A stretch of 64,000 nucleotides of DNA from Caldilineaceae bacterium. GTDB taxonomy: Bacteria; Chloroflexota; Anaerolineae; Caldilineales; Caldilineaceae. The stretch lies in contig JAJEDI010000050.1 of the NCBI GenBank assembly GCA_022821585.1, positions 62,001-126,000 on the forward strand, written 5' to 3'. The position numbers were made by a program, and so were the translations under genes. The notes beneath the pieces were generated by a model that had not been told where the DNA came from, did not search any database, and saw nothing but the letters and a program-made list of their open reading frames with translations. This document shows positions 8,418 to 18,044 of this stretch, piece after piece (position 1 is the first letter of the stretch; each line of letters opens with the position of its first letter).

Positions 8418-9932
8418 GTGACATTGCACAGGACTGCGGAGAACGCCGCCGGTGGACGTATTCCTGATCTGGCTGAGGATGCTCGCCGGTGGGATGGCGC
8501 CGAAGGGGGCGGAGGGGACGAATACAGTGTTGAACGGCACGGCAGATTGGTGAGCGCCTGCCGTCCTGTTGCCGATCTATCGATTGAGCGCTTTCTGCGA
8601 GCGGCTTTGGGACAGGAGCGATTCTTCTGGCGCGACGGGAGGCAGGGCATCACCCTTGCGGGGACCGGGGTGGCGGCGCATCTAATTGGCTACGGTAGCA
8701 GCCGATTCGCCGCCATACAGCGGCAGGCGAGGGAGATTTTCTCGGGGGCTGAAATGCAGCTCTCGCCCCGCTACCGACAGGCAGCCATGACGGAGCTGGC
8801 GCTACCACGCCTGTTCGGCGGGTTCGCCTTTCGGGAGGACTTTGTGCCAGACATGACCTGGACGGGCTTCCACCCGGGCCATTTCATCCTGCCGCATTAC
8901 CAGTTTGTAGCGCAAGAAGGACAGAGCTGGCTTACAATCAACGCCTTGTTGCCATCAGACGAAGACGCGGAGGCTGTCCTGCCCCTGTTGGAGGAGGCTT
9001 TGGATGAACAGGCCGGAATGCTGGGAAGAAGGGAGGATGGCTTCGCAGGTCAGAGTGTCGTGGCGGACGAAGGGGAAATCGACCAAGTGCAGGCAGATGT
9101 GGAGATTGACTATCCACTGCAGTACGACGACTGGGCGAGGTTGATCGAGGATGCGAGGAGGACTTTCGCGACGACTCCGCTGCAGAAGGTCGTGCTTTCG
9201 CGGATAGCGCAGCTGCGGGCACGATATCCGATTCGTATCAGTCAGATGTTGACGCGACTTGGCCTCGAGTATCCGGACTGCTTCGGTTTCCTGTTTGAAC
9301 CGCGACCTGGACATGCCTTTCTGGGGGCTACGCCTGAACTCCTGGTGCGCGTTCAGGGAAAAAGGCTGGAATCGATGGCGCTGGCAGGATCTATTCAGCG
9401 GGGAAGCACGGAAACGGAGGACGTTGAACTGGCGGCGGCGCTGCAGGCTTCGACTAAGGACCGTCACGAGCATGCGCTGGTGGTGAACGCGCTGAGAGAT
9501 GTCCTGCAGCCGATTTGCAGCCGACTTACCATTGCAGCAGAGCCGACTGTGCTGTCATACAGCAACATACAGCATCTCTACACGCCGGTAATGGCCGTTC
9601 TGGAAGAGGAGATGGGCGTGCTGCCGCTGGTGGAAGCCCTGCATCCTACGCCGGCGATGGGGGGAACGCCGCGCGAACTGGGGATGAAGTTCATCCGGGC
9701 GCATGAGCCGACGCTGCGCGGCTGGTACGCGGCGCCGGTGGGATGGATTGACAGCAATATGGAGGGGGCATTCGCCGTTGCCATTCGCTCGGCGGTTGTG
9801 CAGCAGGAGCGCGCCTGGGCTTACTCGGGTGCCGGAATCGTACCCGACTCATTGCCTAGTGCCGAGTGGGAAGAGACTAAATGGAAGTTTCAGCCGATCA
9901 TCCGGTCGGTGGTAGGCAGGCAGCCGGAATGA
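8418..9932 (+). CDS. menF: Isochorismate synthase (menaquinone pathway)
   Basis: The 504-residue protein starts at GTG 8418. It carries the chorismate-binding enzyme core: SMALAGSIQRG, KDRHEHALVVNAL, HLYTP, HPTPAMGGTPRE and YSGAGIVPDSLPSAEWEET. These match the isochorismate synthase rather than the anthranilate synthase branch, and menD follows. It converts chorismate to isochorismate, the first step of menaquinone synthesis. Its stop overlaps the menD start as ATGA, indicating translational coupling. Confidence 0.93.
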   Translation: MTLHRTAENAAGGRIPDLAEDARRWDGAEGGGGDEYSVERHGRLVSACRPVADLSIERFLRAALGQERFFWRDGRQGITLAGTGVAAHLIGYGSSRFAAIQRQAREIFSGAEMQLSPRYRQAAMTELALPRLFGGFAFREDFVPDMTWTGFHPGHFILPHYQFVAQEGQSWLTINALLPSDEDAEAVLPLLEEALDEQAGMLGRREDGFAGQSVVADEGEIDQVQADVEIDYPLQYDDWARLIEDARRTFATTPLQKVVLSRIAQLRARYPIRISQMLTRLGLEYPDCFGFLFEPRPGHAFLGATPELLVRVQGKRLESMALAGSIQRGSTETEDVELAAALQASTKDRHEHALVVNALRDVLQPICSRLTIAAEPTVLSYSNIQHLYTPVMAVLEEEMGVLPLVEALHPTPAMGGTPRELGMKFIRAHEPTLRGWYAAPVGWIDSNMEGAFAVAIRSAVVQQERAWAYSGAGIVPDSLPSAEWEETKWKFQPIIRSVVGRQPE

Positions 9933-11689
9933 GCGCATACGCGGGCGACGTCAACCCAAATTTGCAGTTTTCGGAAGAGGTGGTCGCTGGGCTGGCCGAT
10001 GCCGGCCTGAAGGCGGTCTGCATCGCGCCAGGCTCACGCTCGACGCCGCTGGCGCTGTCTTTCGAAGCTCATCCCTGCATCGAGAGTTTCATACATCCGG
10101 ACGAACGCTGCGCGAGTTTCTTTGCGCTGGGCATGGCCCAGGCAAGTGGTCGGCCTGTGGCACTGGTGTGCACATCGGGAACGGCAGCGCTGGAGTTTCA
10201 CGCTGCGGTGGTTGAGGCAAAAATGGCGGGTGTGCCGATGCTGGTGCTGACCGCGGACAGACCGCCGGAGCTCCGGCATAGCGGCGCGAACCAGACAGTT
10301 GACCAGGTCAAAATGTACGGGGACCATGTCCTGTGGTCGGTGGATGCCGCGCTACCGGAAGAGGGTGCGCCTGAGGTTGCGCTGAAAAACCTGCGGACAC
10401 TGGCGGCCAGAGCCTTTGCCGCCGCCGACGGGATTCGCAAGGGGCCTGTGCACGTCAACTTTCCTTTCCGGAAGCCGCTGGAGCCAAGAGCTCCTTACAG
10501 ACCCCGTTTTGACAGAGGGCAGAGCAGCTCTTTCAGGCGGGGCGTGTTGGTCCCGACTTCCGAACAGGTCAAGGAGGTGGCGGCGCTCGTATACGCTCAT
10601 GAGCGGGGATGGATCGTTTGCGGTCCATGGGCCGGCCGGCCGCCCCACAGTCTGATCGAAGCGATTGCCGAATTGGGCCGGAGAACAGGGTATCCAGTCT
10701 TTGCAGATCCTCTATCAGGACTCCGCTTTGGACCGCATACAGGGTCGTCGCCTATCATAGGCAACTATGAGAGCTTTCTCCAACACGATACCGGACTTGA
10801 TGCTCCCGAGGTCGTGATACGTTTCGGCGCGGTGCCGACGTCCAAATACCTCAATGAGTATCTTGAGGGCATTGCGCCGCCGTCTCAGATACATGTACGC
10901 AGCAGCGGCGTTTGGGGGGACGACAGCCACCGCGTCAACTTTTTTCTGCAGGTTGACGAAGCTTTCTTCTGCACAGAGGTGGCGGAGCGATGTCAACGGG
11001 GCTTGAGCGACTGGGGGGCCTCGGTTCTGGCGGCCGACGAACGCTGCCAGCTGCGCCAGGCACAGTTTCTGCAAGAAAATTGGTTCGATGTATGTGCAGT
11101 CGCCGCCGCGGTAGATGTTCTTCCTGACGACTGTAATCTCTTTGTGGGAAACAGTCTGCCTGTGCGTCATCTGGACCAGTTTTCGCGACCGGATGGGAGG
11201 AGAATCCGCGTATATGGGAATCGAGGGGCGAGCGGCATAGATGGGATAGTTTCCAGTGCGCTTGGCGCGGCGGCTGCCGACCGGGCCATACCCACGCTTC
11301 TGATCATTGGCGATGTCAGCTTTTACCATGACATGAACGGGCTCCTGGCTATCAAGAGGCATGGGCTAGAGAACGTGACTGTCCTGCTGCTGAACAACGG
11401 GGGCGGAGGCGTTTTCCGACGTCTACCTATTGCGAAAGACAGTGCCCGTTTTGAGGAGCTGTTTCTCACGCCCACCGGCCTGGATTTCTCTCAGGCGGCC
11501 GGAATGTACGGCCTTGCGTATCGGTGCATTCATGACAGAGACAGGGTTGCTCTCGACGAGGCGCTGCGCGATTCACTTCACAACGACATGCCAACGGTCA
11601 TCGAAGTGCGGACCGACGGCGCAAGAGATGAACGATTAAGGCGAGAACTGATACATTCATTGAAAGACAGTCAGGAGGACCATTCGTGA
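9929..11689 (+). CDS. menD: SEPHCHC synthase, ThDP-dependent (MenD)
   Basis: I choose the ATG at 9929, which overlaps the menF stop as ATGA. An upstream in-frame ATG at 9881 would add 16 residues inside menF. The 586-residue enzyme joins isochorismate and 2-oxoglutarate to SEPHCHC with loss of CO2. Recognisable MenD motifs are [12 protein letters not shown] near the N-terminus, [17 protein letters not shown], and a C-terminal ThDP motif [11 protein letters not shown]...LLNNGGGG. Its stop overlaps the menB start as GTGA. Confidence 0.95.
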   Translation: MSAYAGDVNPNLQFSEEVVAGLADAGLKAVCIAPGSRSTPLALSFEAHPCIESFIHPDERCASFFALGMAQASGRPVALVCTSGTAALEFHAAVVEAKMAGVPMLVLTADRPPELRHSGANQTVDQVKMYGDHVLWSVDAALPEEGAPEVALKNLRTLAARAFAAADGIRKGPVHVNFPFRKPLEPRAPYRPRFDRGQSSSFRRGVLVPTSEQVKEVAALVYAHERGWIVCGPWAGRPPHSLIEAIAELGRRTGYPVFADPLSGLRFGPHTGSSPIIGNYESFLQHDTGLDAPEVVIRFGAVPTSKYLNEYLEGIAPPSQIHVRSSGVWGDDSHRVNFFLQVDEAFFCTEVAERCQRGLSDWGASVLAADERCQLRQAQFLQENWFDVCAVAAAVDVLPDDCNLFVGNSLPVRHLDQFSRPDGRRIRVYGNRGASGIDGIVSSALGAAAADRAIPTLLIIGDVSFYHDMNGLLAIKRHGLENVTVLLLNNGGGGVFRRLPIAKDSARFEELFLTPTGLDFSQAAGMYGLAYRCIHDRDRVALDEALRDSLHNDMPTVIEVRTDGARDERLRRELIHSLKDSQEDHS

Positions 11690-12537
11690 CGATCCCTCAA
11701 AGTGCGGATTGGCAGAAGGTTGCCGAGTACAGCGATATCACCTTTCACAAGGCGGACGGCATGGCGCGCATTGCCTTCGATCGACCGGAGAAGCGCAACG
11801 CTTTCCGCCCCGAAACCATCGATCAGATGACGGACGCGTTCAGGGATGTTTGGGCGGACGACCAGATCGGTGTGGTTCTTCTTACCGGCAACGGCCCTTC
11901 GCCCAAGGACGGTGTCCACGCTTTTTGCGCGGGGGGCGATCAGAATATCCGGGGGCACGCCGGGTACATGAATGAACAGGGGGAGGCGAGGCTGAATGTG
12001 CTGGAGATGCAGCGCATCATGCGGAACATGCCCAAGCCGATCATCGCACTGGTAAACGGTTTCGCCATTGGGGGCGGGCATGTGCTGCATGTTATCTGCG
12101 ACCTTTCACTGGCTTCGGAGAACGCGGTCTTCGGTCAGACTGGGCCGATTGTAGGCAGCTTCGACGGCGGACTTGGAGCGTCGTACCTGGCATCCGTCGT
12201 CGGTCAGAAGAAGGCTAGGGAAATCTGGTATCTGTGCCGCCAGTATTCTGCACAGGAGGCGTTGGAAATGGGGCTGGTGAACAAGGTGCTGCCGACGGTG
12301 GAAGCGCTGGAGGAAGAGGGGGTGGACTGGGCGCAGGAGATTCTGCGCAAGTCCCCGATTGCGATTCGCTTTCTCAAAGCGGGATTCAACGCCGACCTAG
12401 ACGGACAGACCGGATTACAGGTTCTTGCGGGCGACGCCACGATGCTATTCTATATGACGGAGGAGGGCAAGGAAGGGAGAGACGCCTTCAACGAGAAACG
12501 CAGGCCGGACTTCCGTCAATTCCCATGGAGGCCGTGA
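11686..12537 (+). CDS. menB: 1,4-dihydroxy-2-naphthoyl-CoA synthase (MenB)
   Basis: Starting at GTG 11686 with an AGGAGGACC ribosome binding site, this 283-residue crotonase-fold enzyme has the MenB features [38 protein letters not shown] and a [18 protein letters not shown] segment. It closes the second ring of o-succinylbenzoyl-CoA. It overlaps menD by four bases. The length is normal for MenB. Confidence 0.96.
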   Translation: MTIPQSADWQKVAEYSDITFHKADGMARIAFDRPEKRNAFRPETIDQMTDAFRDVWADDQIGVVLLTGNGPSPKDGVHAFCAGGDQNIRGHAGYMNEQGEARLNVLEMQRIMRNMPKPIIALVNGFAIGGGHVLHVICDLSLASENAVFGQTGPIVGSFDGGLGASYLASVVGQKKAREIWYLCRQYSAQEALEMGLVNKVLPTVEALEEEGVDWAQEILRKSPIAIRFLKAGFNADLDGQTGLQVLAGDATMLFYMTEEGKEGRDAFNEKRRPDFRQFPWRP

Positions 12538-12617
12538 GGCGGTCAAGAAGAGCACCAGGAGACGTTGACGTCTGTCTGACCTAGAATTTGCGATCCCATC
12601 ATTTTGTTCGTCCACGA

Positions 12618-12638
12618 GGGCACCCACAAGGGGTGCCC
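12618..12638 (+). other. 8-bp stem-loop between menB and menE
   Basis: GGGCACCC at 12618-12625 pairs with GGGTGCCC at 12631-12638 around a 5-base loop. It sits in the only sizeable gap (182 bases) of the otherwise overlapping menFDB / menE-PhyH block. No T-run follows, so it may set mRNA stability or the relative level of menE rather than terminate. Confidence 0.5.
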
Positions 12639-12719
12639 CAACGGTGGAGTGGCAGGTTGGATGGAATTGTCAGCGAGCCCCGAAAATGTAATCCCTCGCT
12701 AAACCGGAATGGATTTCAT

Positions 12720-14294
12720 ATGCTTTCAATGAAGAAAGACTGGTTGCGCTGGCGTGCGCTGGCCACTCCAAGCAAGGAGGCCGCAGAATTTGAAGGGCGT
12801 TCGGTCAGTTACGGTGAATTGGACCGCCTGGCCGATGGGCAGGCTGCCGGGCTGGCGGCGAACGGTGTACAGGCTGGCGACAGGGTGGCGGCGCTCGTGG
12901 AAAACAGCATAGAGGCGATAGCTTTTGTCCATTCAGTGGCTCGTATTGGCGCCGTCCTCGTTCCTTTGAACTCGCGACTGACAGCTGTAGAGATTGCGCG
13001 ACAGGTAGACCTGGTCGAGCCTGCGCTCATGGTGGCGGATGAGGAACCGGCTGGCGTGGGCGATGGCAACGAGTGGCGGGGCTCGGGCCCGATTTCGGAC
13101 ATTCAGATAATCCCTGCAGTGCCGCTGAAGACAGTTTCCCTGTCAGGTCTGGCCGAGGACGAGTATCCGGGCAGGAGAGACGCAGGCAGGAAGTGGCAGG
13201 AATCGCTCCCATTGGAAGAAGATCAGGTTCAGTCGATAGTCTTTACGTCAGGGTCGACGGGGAAACCCAAAGGAGTACAGCTCAGTTTTGGAAACCATTT
13301 CTGGAACGCTACTGCTTCTGCGTTCCGTCTGGGGGTAGACCCGAAAGACCGCTGGCTCAGCTGCATGCCGCTCTATCATGTGAGCGGCATCGCTGTCGTG
13401 TTTCGTTCGTGTCTTTACGGCACGGCGGTCGTCCTCCGGCGACGCTTCGAGATCGAAGCATTTCAACGCAGCCTGCGGGAAGTTAGGGTGACGCAGACTT
13501 CGCTGGTGCCCACAATGCTCCACCGATTGATGCACAGTTCCACCGTCACGAAATGGCCGAAGAGCCTGCGTACCGTTCTGCTGGGCGGTGCCGCTGCCAC
13601 GCCTGAACTACTGCAAGCCGCTCTTGAGTCCGGCGTGCCCGTCAATCCTTCCTACGGTCTGACGGAGACCGCTACGCAGGCGGCGACCGCGTTGCCGGCC
13701 GATGTGCGGCGAAAGCCGGGAAGTGTGGGGAGGCCCTTGCTGTTTACGGAGCTACGCATTGCAGACGCCGAAGGGCGTTCTCTTCCTGCAGGGGAAATCG
13801 GCGAGATACTGGTGCGCGGCCCGCAAGTTACGAGGGCCTATTTCCGTAATCCAGATGCGACGGCGTTGGCTCTGCGAGAGGGTTGGTTGCATACCGGCGA
13901 CATGGGGCGCCTTGACGGCGACGGTGACCTGTTCGTCCTGCAGAGGAGGACGGACATGATCGTCAGCGGCGGAGAGAACATCTATCCGGTCGAAGTGGAG
14001 GCGGTGTTGCGAGAGCATCCCGCCGTGGCCGATGTGTGCGTTGTGGGGCTGCCCGATGAAGAATGGGGTCAGCGTTGTGCGGCTGCAGTGCAGCTTCATG
14101 CAGGGGAGACCGTGACCCGCGACGCGCTTTTGGCATTCAGTCGGAAGCGTCTGGCCGGTTACAAGCAGCCTTCAGCTAAGCATATCCGCTTCGTCGAGGC
14201 GTTGCCAGAGACCGCTTCGGGCAAGATCGCACGGCGGGCGGTCAGAACAATGTTTGAAGATGTCACATTAACGCAAGAGGAGTGCCAACCATGA
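12720..14294 (+). CDS. menE: o-Succinylbenzoate-CoA ligase (MenE)
   Basis: I start at the ATG at 12720; reading further upstream to 12588 adds low-complexity residues unlike the family. The 524-residue AMP-forming ligase has the P-loop TSGSTGKPKG, the adenylate motif SYGLTETATQ, the hinge/acyl region LHTGDMGRLDGDG and a C-terminal LPETASGKI with the catalytic Lys. It activates o-succinylbenzoate for MenB. Position between menB and menH supports MenE over other acyl-CoA ligases. Its stop overlaps the following PhyH start as ATGA. Confidence 0.9.
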   Translation: MLSMKKDWLRWRALATPSKEAAEFEGRSVSYGELDRLADGQAAGLAANGVQAGDRVAALVENSIEAIAFVHSVARIGAVLVPLNSRLTAVEIARQVDLVEPALMVADEEPAGVGDGNEWRGSGPISDIQIIPAVPLKTVSLSGLAEDEYPGRRDAGRKWQESLPLEEDQVQSIVFTSGSTGKPKGVQLSFGNHFWNATASAFRLGVDPKDRWLSCMPLYHVSGIAVVFRSCLYGTAVVLRRRFEIEAFQRSLREVRVTQTSLVPTMLHRLMHSSTVTKWPKSLRTVLLGGAAATPELLQAALESGVPVNPSYGLTETATQAATALPADVRRKPGSVGRPLLFTELRIADAEGRSLPAGEIGEILVRGPQVTRAYFRNPDATALALREGWLHTGDMGRLDGDGDLFVLQRRTDMIVSGGENIYPVEVEAVLREHPAVADVCVVGLPDEEWGQRCAAAVQLHAGETVTRDALLAFSRKRLAGYKQPSAKHIRFVEALPETASGKIARRAVRTMFEDVTLTQEECQP

Positions 14295-15166
14295 TCACCC
14301 AGCAGCAGATAGACTTTTTCGCCGAGAATGGATACCTGCGATACGGTCGCGTGTTGGATACGGCCGAAGTTGAGGCGTTGCGCGCGGGATTAGACAATGT
14401 AATCGGCATTGAACAGGCCGGCGGCGATGACTCTGAGGTCGAGTTCAAGTTTGGGCACCGGCGAGGAGCGGCTATGGAGGGGGCAGAAAAGGAGCAGCCG
14501 CGCGCCATCATTCAGTACGTCAACATGTTCAAACGGGAGCCCTTATATGAACGGCTGCTCCACCACCCGGTGATAGCCGGGGTGGCATGCGCCTTGATGA
14601 ACACGCCGCGCGTGCGCCTTTGGCATGATCAGATAATTTCCAAACCGCCGGAGGAAAATGGCCATTTCCGCTTTCACCAGGACTTTTACCTGTGGCCTTT
14701 GCGGGAACCCCGCATCGTAACCTGCTGGCTCGCACTTGACGATGCGACGCCTGAGAACGGCTGCATGCACGTGGTGCCAGGGAGCCATAGGGACCCGCGG
14801 TTCGGCCTGGAGTCCTACGCGGCCGAACTGGCAGCGCGGGCTGAGGCCGAAGCAGAAGGACGCGAAATTGAGGAGACGGTTCGGCAGAAGATGGCTTACG
14901 AACCCGCGTCCATCGGAAAGCCGGTAGAACTGAAAGCTGGCGAATGCATGTTCCATCACTGCCTCAATTTTCACGCCACGCCGGCCAATGTGACCAACCG
15001 GCAGCGCCGCGCCCATGTCATGATCTTCATGGCAGAGGGCGTGAGGGTTAAGTTGGACCAGGCATCGGGCCATCCCTTGATTCCAAACTTTACTGTAGGA
15101 GACGGCGAGGAACTAGTGGGCGAAGGGTTTCCGCTTTCGGAGCCGGAGAGCGGCCGGTGGGGTTGA
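14291..15166 (+). CDS. Phytanoyl-CoA dioxygenase (PhyH) family protein inside the men operon
   Basis: The ATG at 14291 overlaps the menE stop (ATGA) and has AAGAGGAG 8 bases upstream; a GTG at 14282 is less likely. The 291-residue protein has a canonical Fe(II) motif HQD (in FRFHQDFYLWPL), the NGCMHVVPGSHR segment and the distal HHCLNFHATPANVTNRQRRAH region with the third His and the Arg for 2-oxoglutarate. It is therefore expected to be an active oxygenase. Its tight coupling inside a menaquinone operon is unusual. It could hydroxylate a quinone precursor or side chain, but nothing in the sequence shows the substrate. Confidence 0.88.
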   Translation: MITQQQIDFFAENGYLRYGRVLDTAEVEALRAGLDNVIGIEQAGGDDSEVEFKFGHRRGAAMEGAEKEQPRAIIQYVNMFKREPLYERLLHHPVIAGVACALMNTPRVRLWHDQIISKPPEENGHFRFHQDFYLWPLREPRIVTCWLALDDATPENGCMHVVPGSHRDPRFGLESYAAELAARAEAEAEGREIEETVRQKMAYEPASIGKPVELKAGECMFHHCLNFHATPANVTNRQRRAHVMIFMAEGVRVKLDQASGHPLIPNFTVGDGEELVGEGFPLSEPESGRWG

Positions 15167-15246
15167 CATTCAGGTGGACGGCACGGGCCGTTCCAAGTAG
15201 CCACCACTGCAGTGTTGCCGGCTCGTCAAGTTGCAGGGCTTTTTGA

Positions 15247-16095
15247 GTGTCACTGCCTACGACTCTGGTTCATTCGTATCATGTACACAGTTGGGGCAGC
15301 AGAAGGGATCCGCCTGTTCTGCTCCTGCACGGGTTCACAGGGCATGGGGGGAGCTGGGCCGAGGCGGGGAAGAGGTTTGCGGCGGCTGGATACCATGTAC
15401 AGGCGCCGGACCTGCTTGGACATGGCCGCTCGCCGCATCCCAGAAATTCAACGCGCTACGAGATGGCCCACGCAGCCGACGACCTGAAGTCATTTCTGGA
15501 CGGTCCGGTCGTTGGGGCGGTACATCTACTGGGTTATTCGATGGGTGGGCGGCTTGCCCTCTTCTTTGCCCTCAGCTACCCGGAACTGGTGCGCTCCCTG
15601 ACTATGGTGGGCGCCTCGCCGGGCATCGCGTCGGCAACAGAGCGGACCGAACGCCGATACAGTGATGAGGCGCTGGCCGACCGGATCGAACGGGAAGGGA
15701 TGCCGGCCTTTGTGGACTACTGGACGGCCCTTCCGCTGTGGAGTAGCCAGCGGCGGAACTTGCCTACCGCGCAGAAACAGCAACTGAAGGAACAGAGATT
15801 GCAGAACCGGCCGAGCGGGCTGGCCAACAGCTTGCGAGGCATGGGTACAGGGGCTCAACCGCCTCTCCACGACCGCTTGCCCTCTTTGCAGGCACCCACT
15901 CTGCTCCTGGTTGGCGCGGAGGACAGGAGTTTCGTTGCGGTTAACCGGCAGATGGCGCAGAGTATCCCGAAGGTGCGCCTGGTCGTGGTGCCAGAGACCG
16001 GGCATGCGGTCCACTTGGAGAGCCCAGACGCTTTTTCCCGCACCGTATTGAACTTCTGGGGGCCGGCCGACAGTTCACACACGTTGGTGCCCTAG
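15247..16095 (+). CDS. menH: SHCHC synthase-like alpha/beta hydrolase (MenH)
   Basis: The 282-residue alpha/beta hydrolase starts at GTG 15247. It has the oxyanion segment LLLHGFTGHGGSW, the nucleophile elbow GYSMGGR and a C-terminal His in GHAVHLE. MenH eliminates pyruvate from SEPHCHC to give SHCHC. The motif set and the position at the end of a menFDBE block support MenH over a generic hydrolase. It lies 80 bases after the PhyH gene. Confidence 0.85.
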   Translation: MSLPTTLVHSYHVHSWGSRRDPPVLLLHGFTGHGGSWAEAGKRFAAAGYHVQAPDLLGHGRSPHPRNSTRYEMAHAADDLKSFLDGPVVGAVHLLGYSMGGRLALFFALSYPELVRSLTMVGASPGIASATERTERRYSDEALADRIEREGMPAFVDYWTALPLWSSQRRNLPTAQKQQLKEQRLQNRPSGLANSLRGMGTGAQPPLHDRLPSLQAPTLLLVGAEDRSFVAVNRQMAQSIPKVRLVVVPETGHAVHLESPDAFSRTVLNFWGPADSSHTLVP

Positions 16096-16233
16096 AATGA
16101 TTTTGATCGCGGTCGGAGTCTTTCCTCTCGGCGGGCGAGTTAGAGTAGATACGCGTAGCGGGGGTATTGTTGCTGCATACCGCGGGCGGGGACACAGTTT
16201 CTTATGTGCCTGGCTAACACTGACGGATGAGAC

Positions 16234-17229
16234 ATGGATCGAAAACGGCTGGGGGTTCAGTTTCTCTGGTCACTGCTGCTGGCCCTGCTGGTGTACATTG
16301 GACTGATCGTATATGGAGACTGGCGCCAACTGTCGGCGCTGCTGGCGGAGTTTCCGTGGAGGTGGTTGCCGCCGACTCTGGGGTTGACGCTCGTGAACTT
16401 CGGCGTGCGATTGCTCAAGTGGCACTGGTATCTGCGTTTGATTCGGACGCCGATCAGTTTCGGCCAGAGCGCCCGCATATACGGCATTAGTTTCCTGATG
16501 ATGATGACGCCGGGCAAGGTGGGGGAGTTCGTACGGGCGTTCATGGTGCGGAATCTCAGCGGTGCACCTTTCTCGGTCGTTGCTCCGGTCGTGCTGGCTG
16601 AGCGGATGACCGACGGGTTGGCGATGATTCTGCTGGCTGGGCTCGGTCTGCTGGCGATCGACGACGGAAGGATCCGGATGGCGGCTCTGGCGGCGCTGCT
16701 TATCATAGCAGGAATCATAATTGCCATTCAGGTCAGGCCTCTGGCGTTGTGGGGCCTGGCAGTGGGTCAAAAGCTGCCGCTTGTGAATCGTTTCGCCGAC
16801 AAACTGTCAGCGTTCTACGAGAGCAGTTACTTTCTTCTGCAGCCGAAATATCTGTTCACATCGGTCTTGATCGGCGTGGTGAGTTGGGCAAGCCAGGGGA
16901 TTGGGTTTTATCTTGTTTTGCTTGGGTTCGGCGCGGAAGCAGGAGTCGGTTCGATGTTGACGGCGGTCTCTGCGTTCAACATGAGCACGGTCGTGGGTGC
17001 GGTGGTAGCGACCCCGGGCGGGCTGGGGGGTGTGGAGAGTTCGCTGGCGGCATTGAGTATCCAGCTGCTGAATCTGTCCAGGCCAGCGGCTGCAGCTGCG
17101 GCGCTCGTCATCCGCTTTGCCACTCTTTGGTTCGGCGTGGTTATCGGTCTAGTCTGTCTGGCGCTCTGGCCACAGTTGTTGACAGTTCAAAAGGGTAGTG
17201 TAGCTGAAGAGCCGAAGGCACAGGCTTAA
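16234..17229 (+). CDS. YbhN/UPF0104-type flippase-like integral membrane protein
   Basis: The 331-residue protein is almost wholly hydrophobic, with about eight membrane segments. It contains FGVRLLKWHWYLRLI and MMMTPGKVGEFVRAF, which mark the family related to the membrane part of lysylphosphatidylglycerol synthase. Members move or modify lipids or glycolipids; no synthase domain is attached here. Upstream 16096-16233 separates it from menH. The PHP gene follows after 52 bases. Confidence 0.85.
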   Translation: MDRKRLGVQFLWSLLLALLVYIGLIVYGDWRQLSALLAEFPWRWLPPTLGLTLVNFGVRLLKWHWYLRLIRTPISFGQSARIYGISFLMMMTPGKVGEFVRAFMVRNLSGAPFSVVAPVVLAERMTDGLAMILLAGLGLLAIDDGRIRMAALAALLIIAGIIIAIQVRPLALWGLAVGQKLPLVNRFADKLSAFYESSYFLLQPKYLFTSVLIGVVSWASQGIGFYLVLLGFGAEAGVGSMLTAVSAFNMSTVVGAVVATPGGLGGVESSLAALSIQLLNLSRPAAAAAALVIRFATLWFGVVIGLVCLALWPQLLTVQKGSVAEEPKAQA

Positions 17230-17281
17230 GCTCACAATTGAAATCTTTGTTTGTTTCGCTCTGACGGGACGGTAACAGGCC

Positions 17282-17974
17282 ATGTGGAAAGTCGACCTAC
17301 ATTCTCACACAATCTACAGTAAGGACTGTCTGACGCGCCCTGAGGACGCGATCGCCCGCGCACGGCGGGTCGGGCTGGACAAGCTGGCTATCACAGAGCA
17401 CGACAATCTGGCCGGCGCGCTGAGAGCCAAAGAGCTGGCCCCAGACTTAATCATCGTCGGCGAGGAGGTCATGACGACCCAAGGTGAACTGATCGCATAT
17501 TTTGTGAAGGAGGAGGTGCCGCGGGGGCTTTCCCCGCAGGAGACGGTTCGCCGACTACGCGAACAGGGCGCTGTGGTGGCGATTCCGCATCCCCTGGACT
17601 CTTTACGAAATTCGGCGATGGGAATGGAGAGTGTGCTGGAGGTGATTGGCCTGGTCGACGCGCTCGAGGTGCGAAACGCCCGTTGCGTGCGGCCGCAGGA
17701 CAATCTCGCCGCGCTACAGCTGGCACAGGAGCACGGCCTACTGGTTACGGCGGGAAGCGACGCGCACATTCCGTTCGAATTGGGGCACTGCTACATGGAG
17801 ATGCCGGAGTTTGAGGACGAGCCAGAGTCGTTTGTTGACGCGTTACAGCATGCGAAGCCTATGGGGAAGGAGAGTCCTTTCTGGCCGCATCTATTGAGTA
17901 CCTATGCGAAGTGGCGTAAACGAATAAAGCCGGTTCCCTATGGTGGCGTGCTTCACTCTTACGGGAAGAGATGA
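17282..17974 (+). CDS. PHP-domain metal-dependent phosphoesterase
   Basis: The 230-residue protein starts with the PHP metal motif DLHSHTIYS (His7, His9), followed by ITEHDN (about residue 39), a central IPHPLDSLR and a C-terminal GSDAHIP. The metal cluster of the PHP family is therefore complete. Members include histidinol phosphatase and 5'-nucleotidase-like enzymes. The short length without extra domains fits a stand-alone phosphoesterase of unknown substrate. It converges with the reverse-strand gene ending at 18045. Confidence 0.87.
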   Translation: MWKVDLHSHTIYSKDCLTRPEDAIARARRVGLDKLAITEHDNLAGALRAKELAPDLIIVGEEVMTTQGELIAYFVKEEVPRGLSPQETVRRLREQGAVVAIPHPLDSLRNSAMGMESVLEVIGLVDALEVRNARCVRPQDNLAALQLAQEHGLLVTAGSDAHIPFELGHCYMEMPEFEDEPESFVDALQHAKPMGKESPFWPHLLSTYAKWRKRIKPVPYGGVLHSYGKR

Positions 17975-18044
17975 CCGTTGACAGGTCTTTGGCGTGTACC
18001 TTTTGTGCTGAGGGAAACGCGGGCCTCGTTGCGGAGCGAATTCG

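Noticed and set aside
12588-12719. Longer N-terminus of MenE
   Set aside because: The frame is open, but the residues are unlike MenE and the stretch contains a stem-loop; the ATG at 12720 fits the family length.
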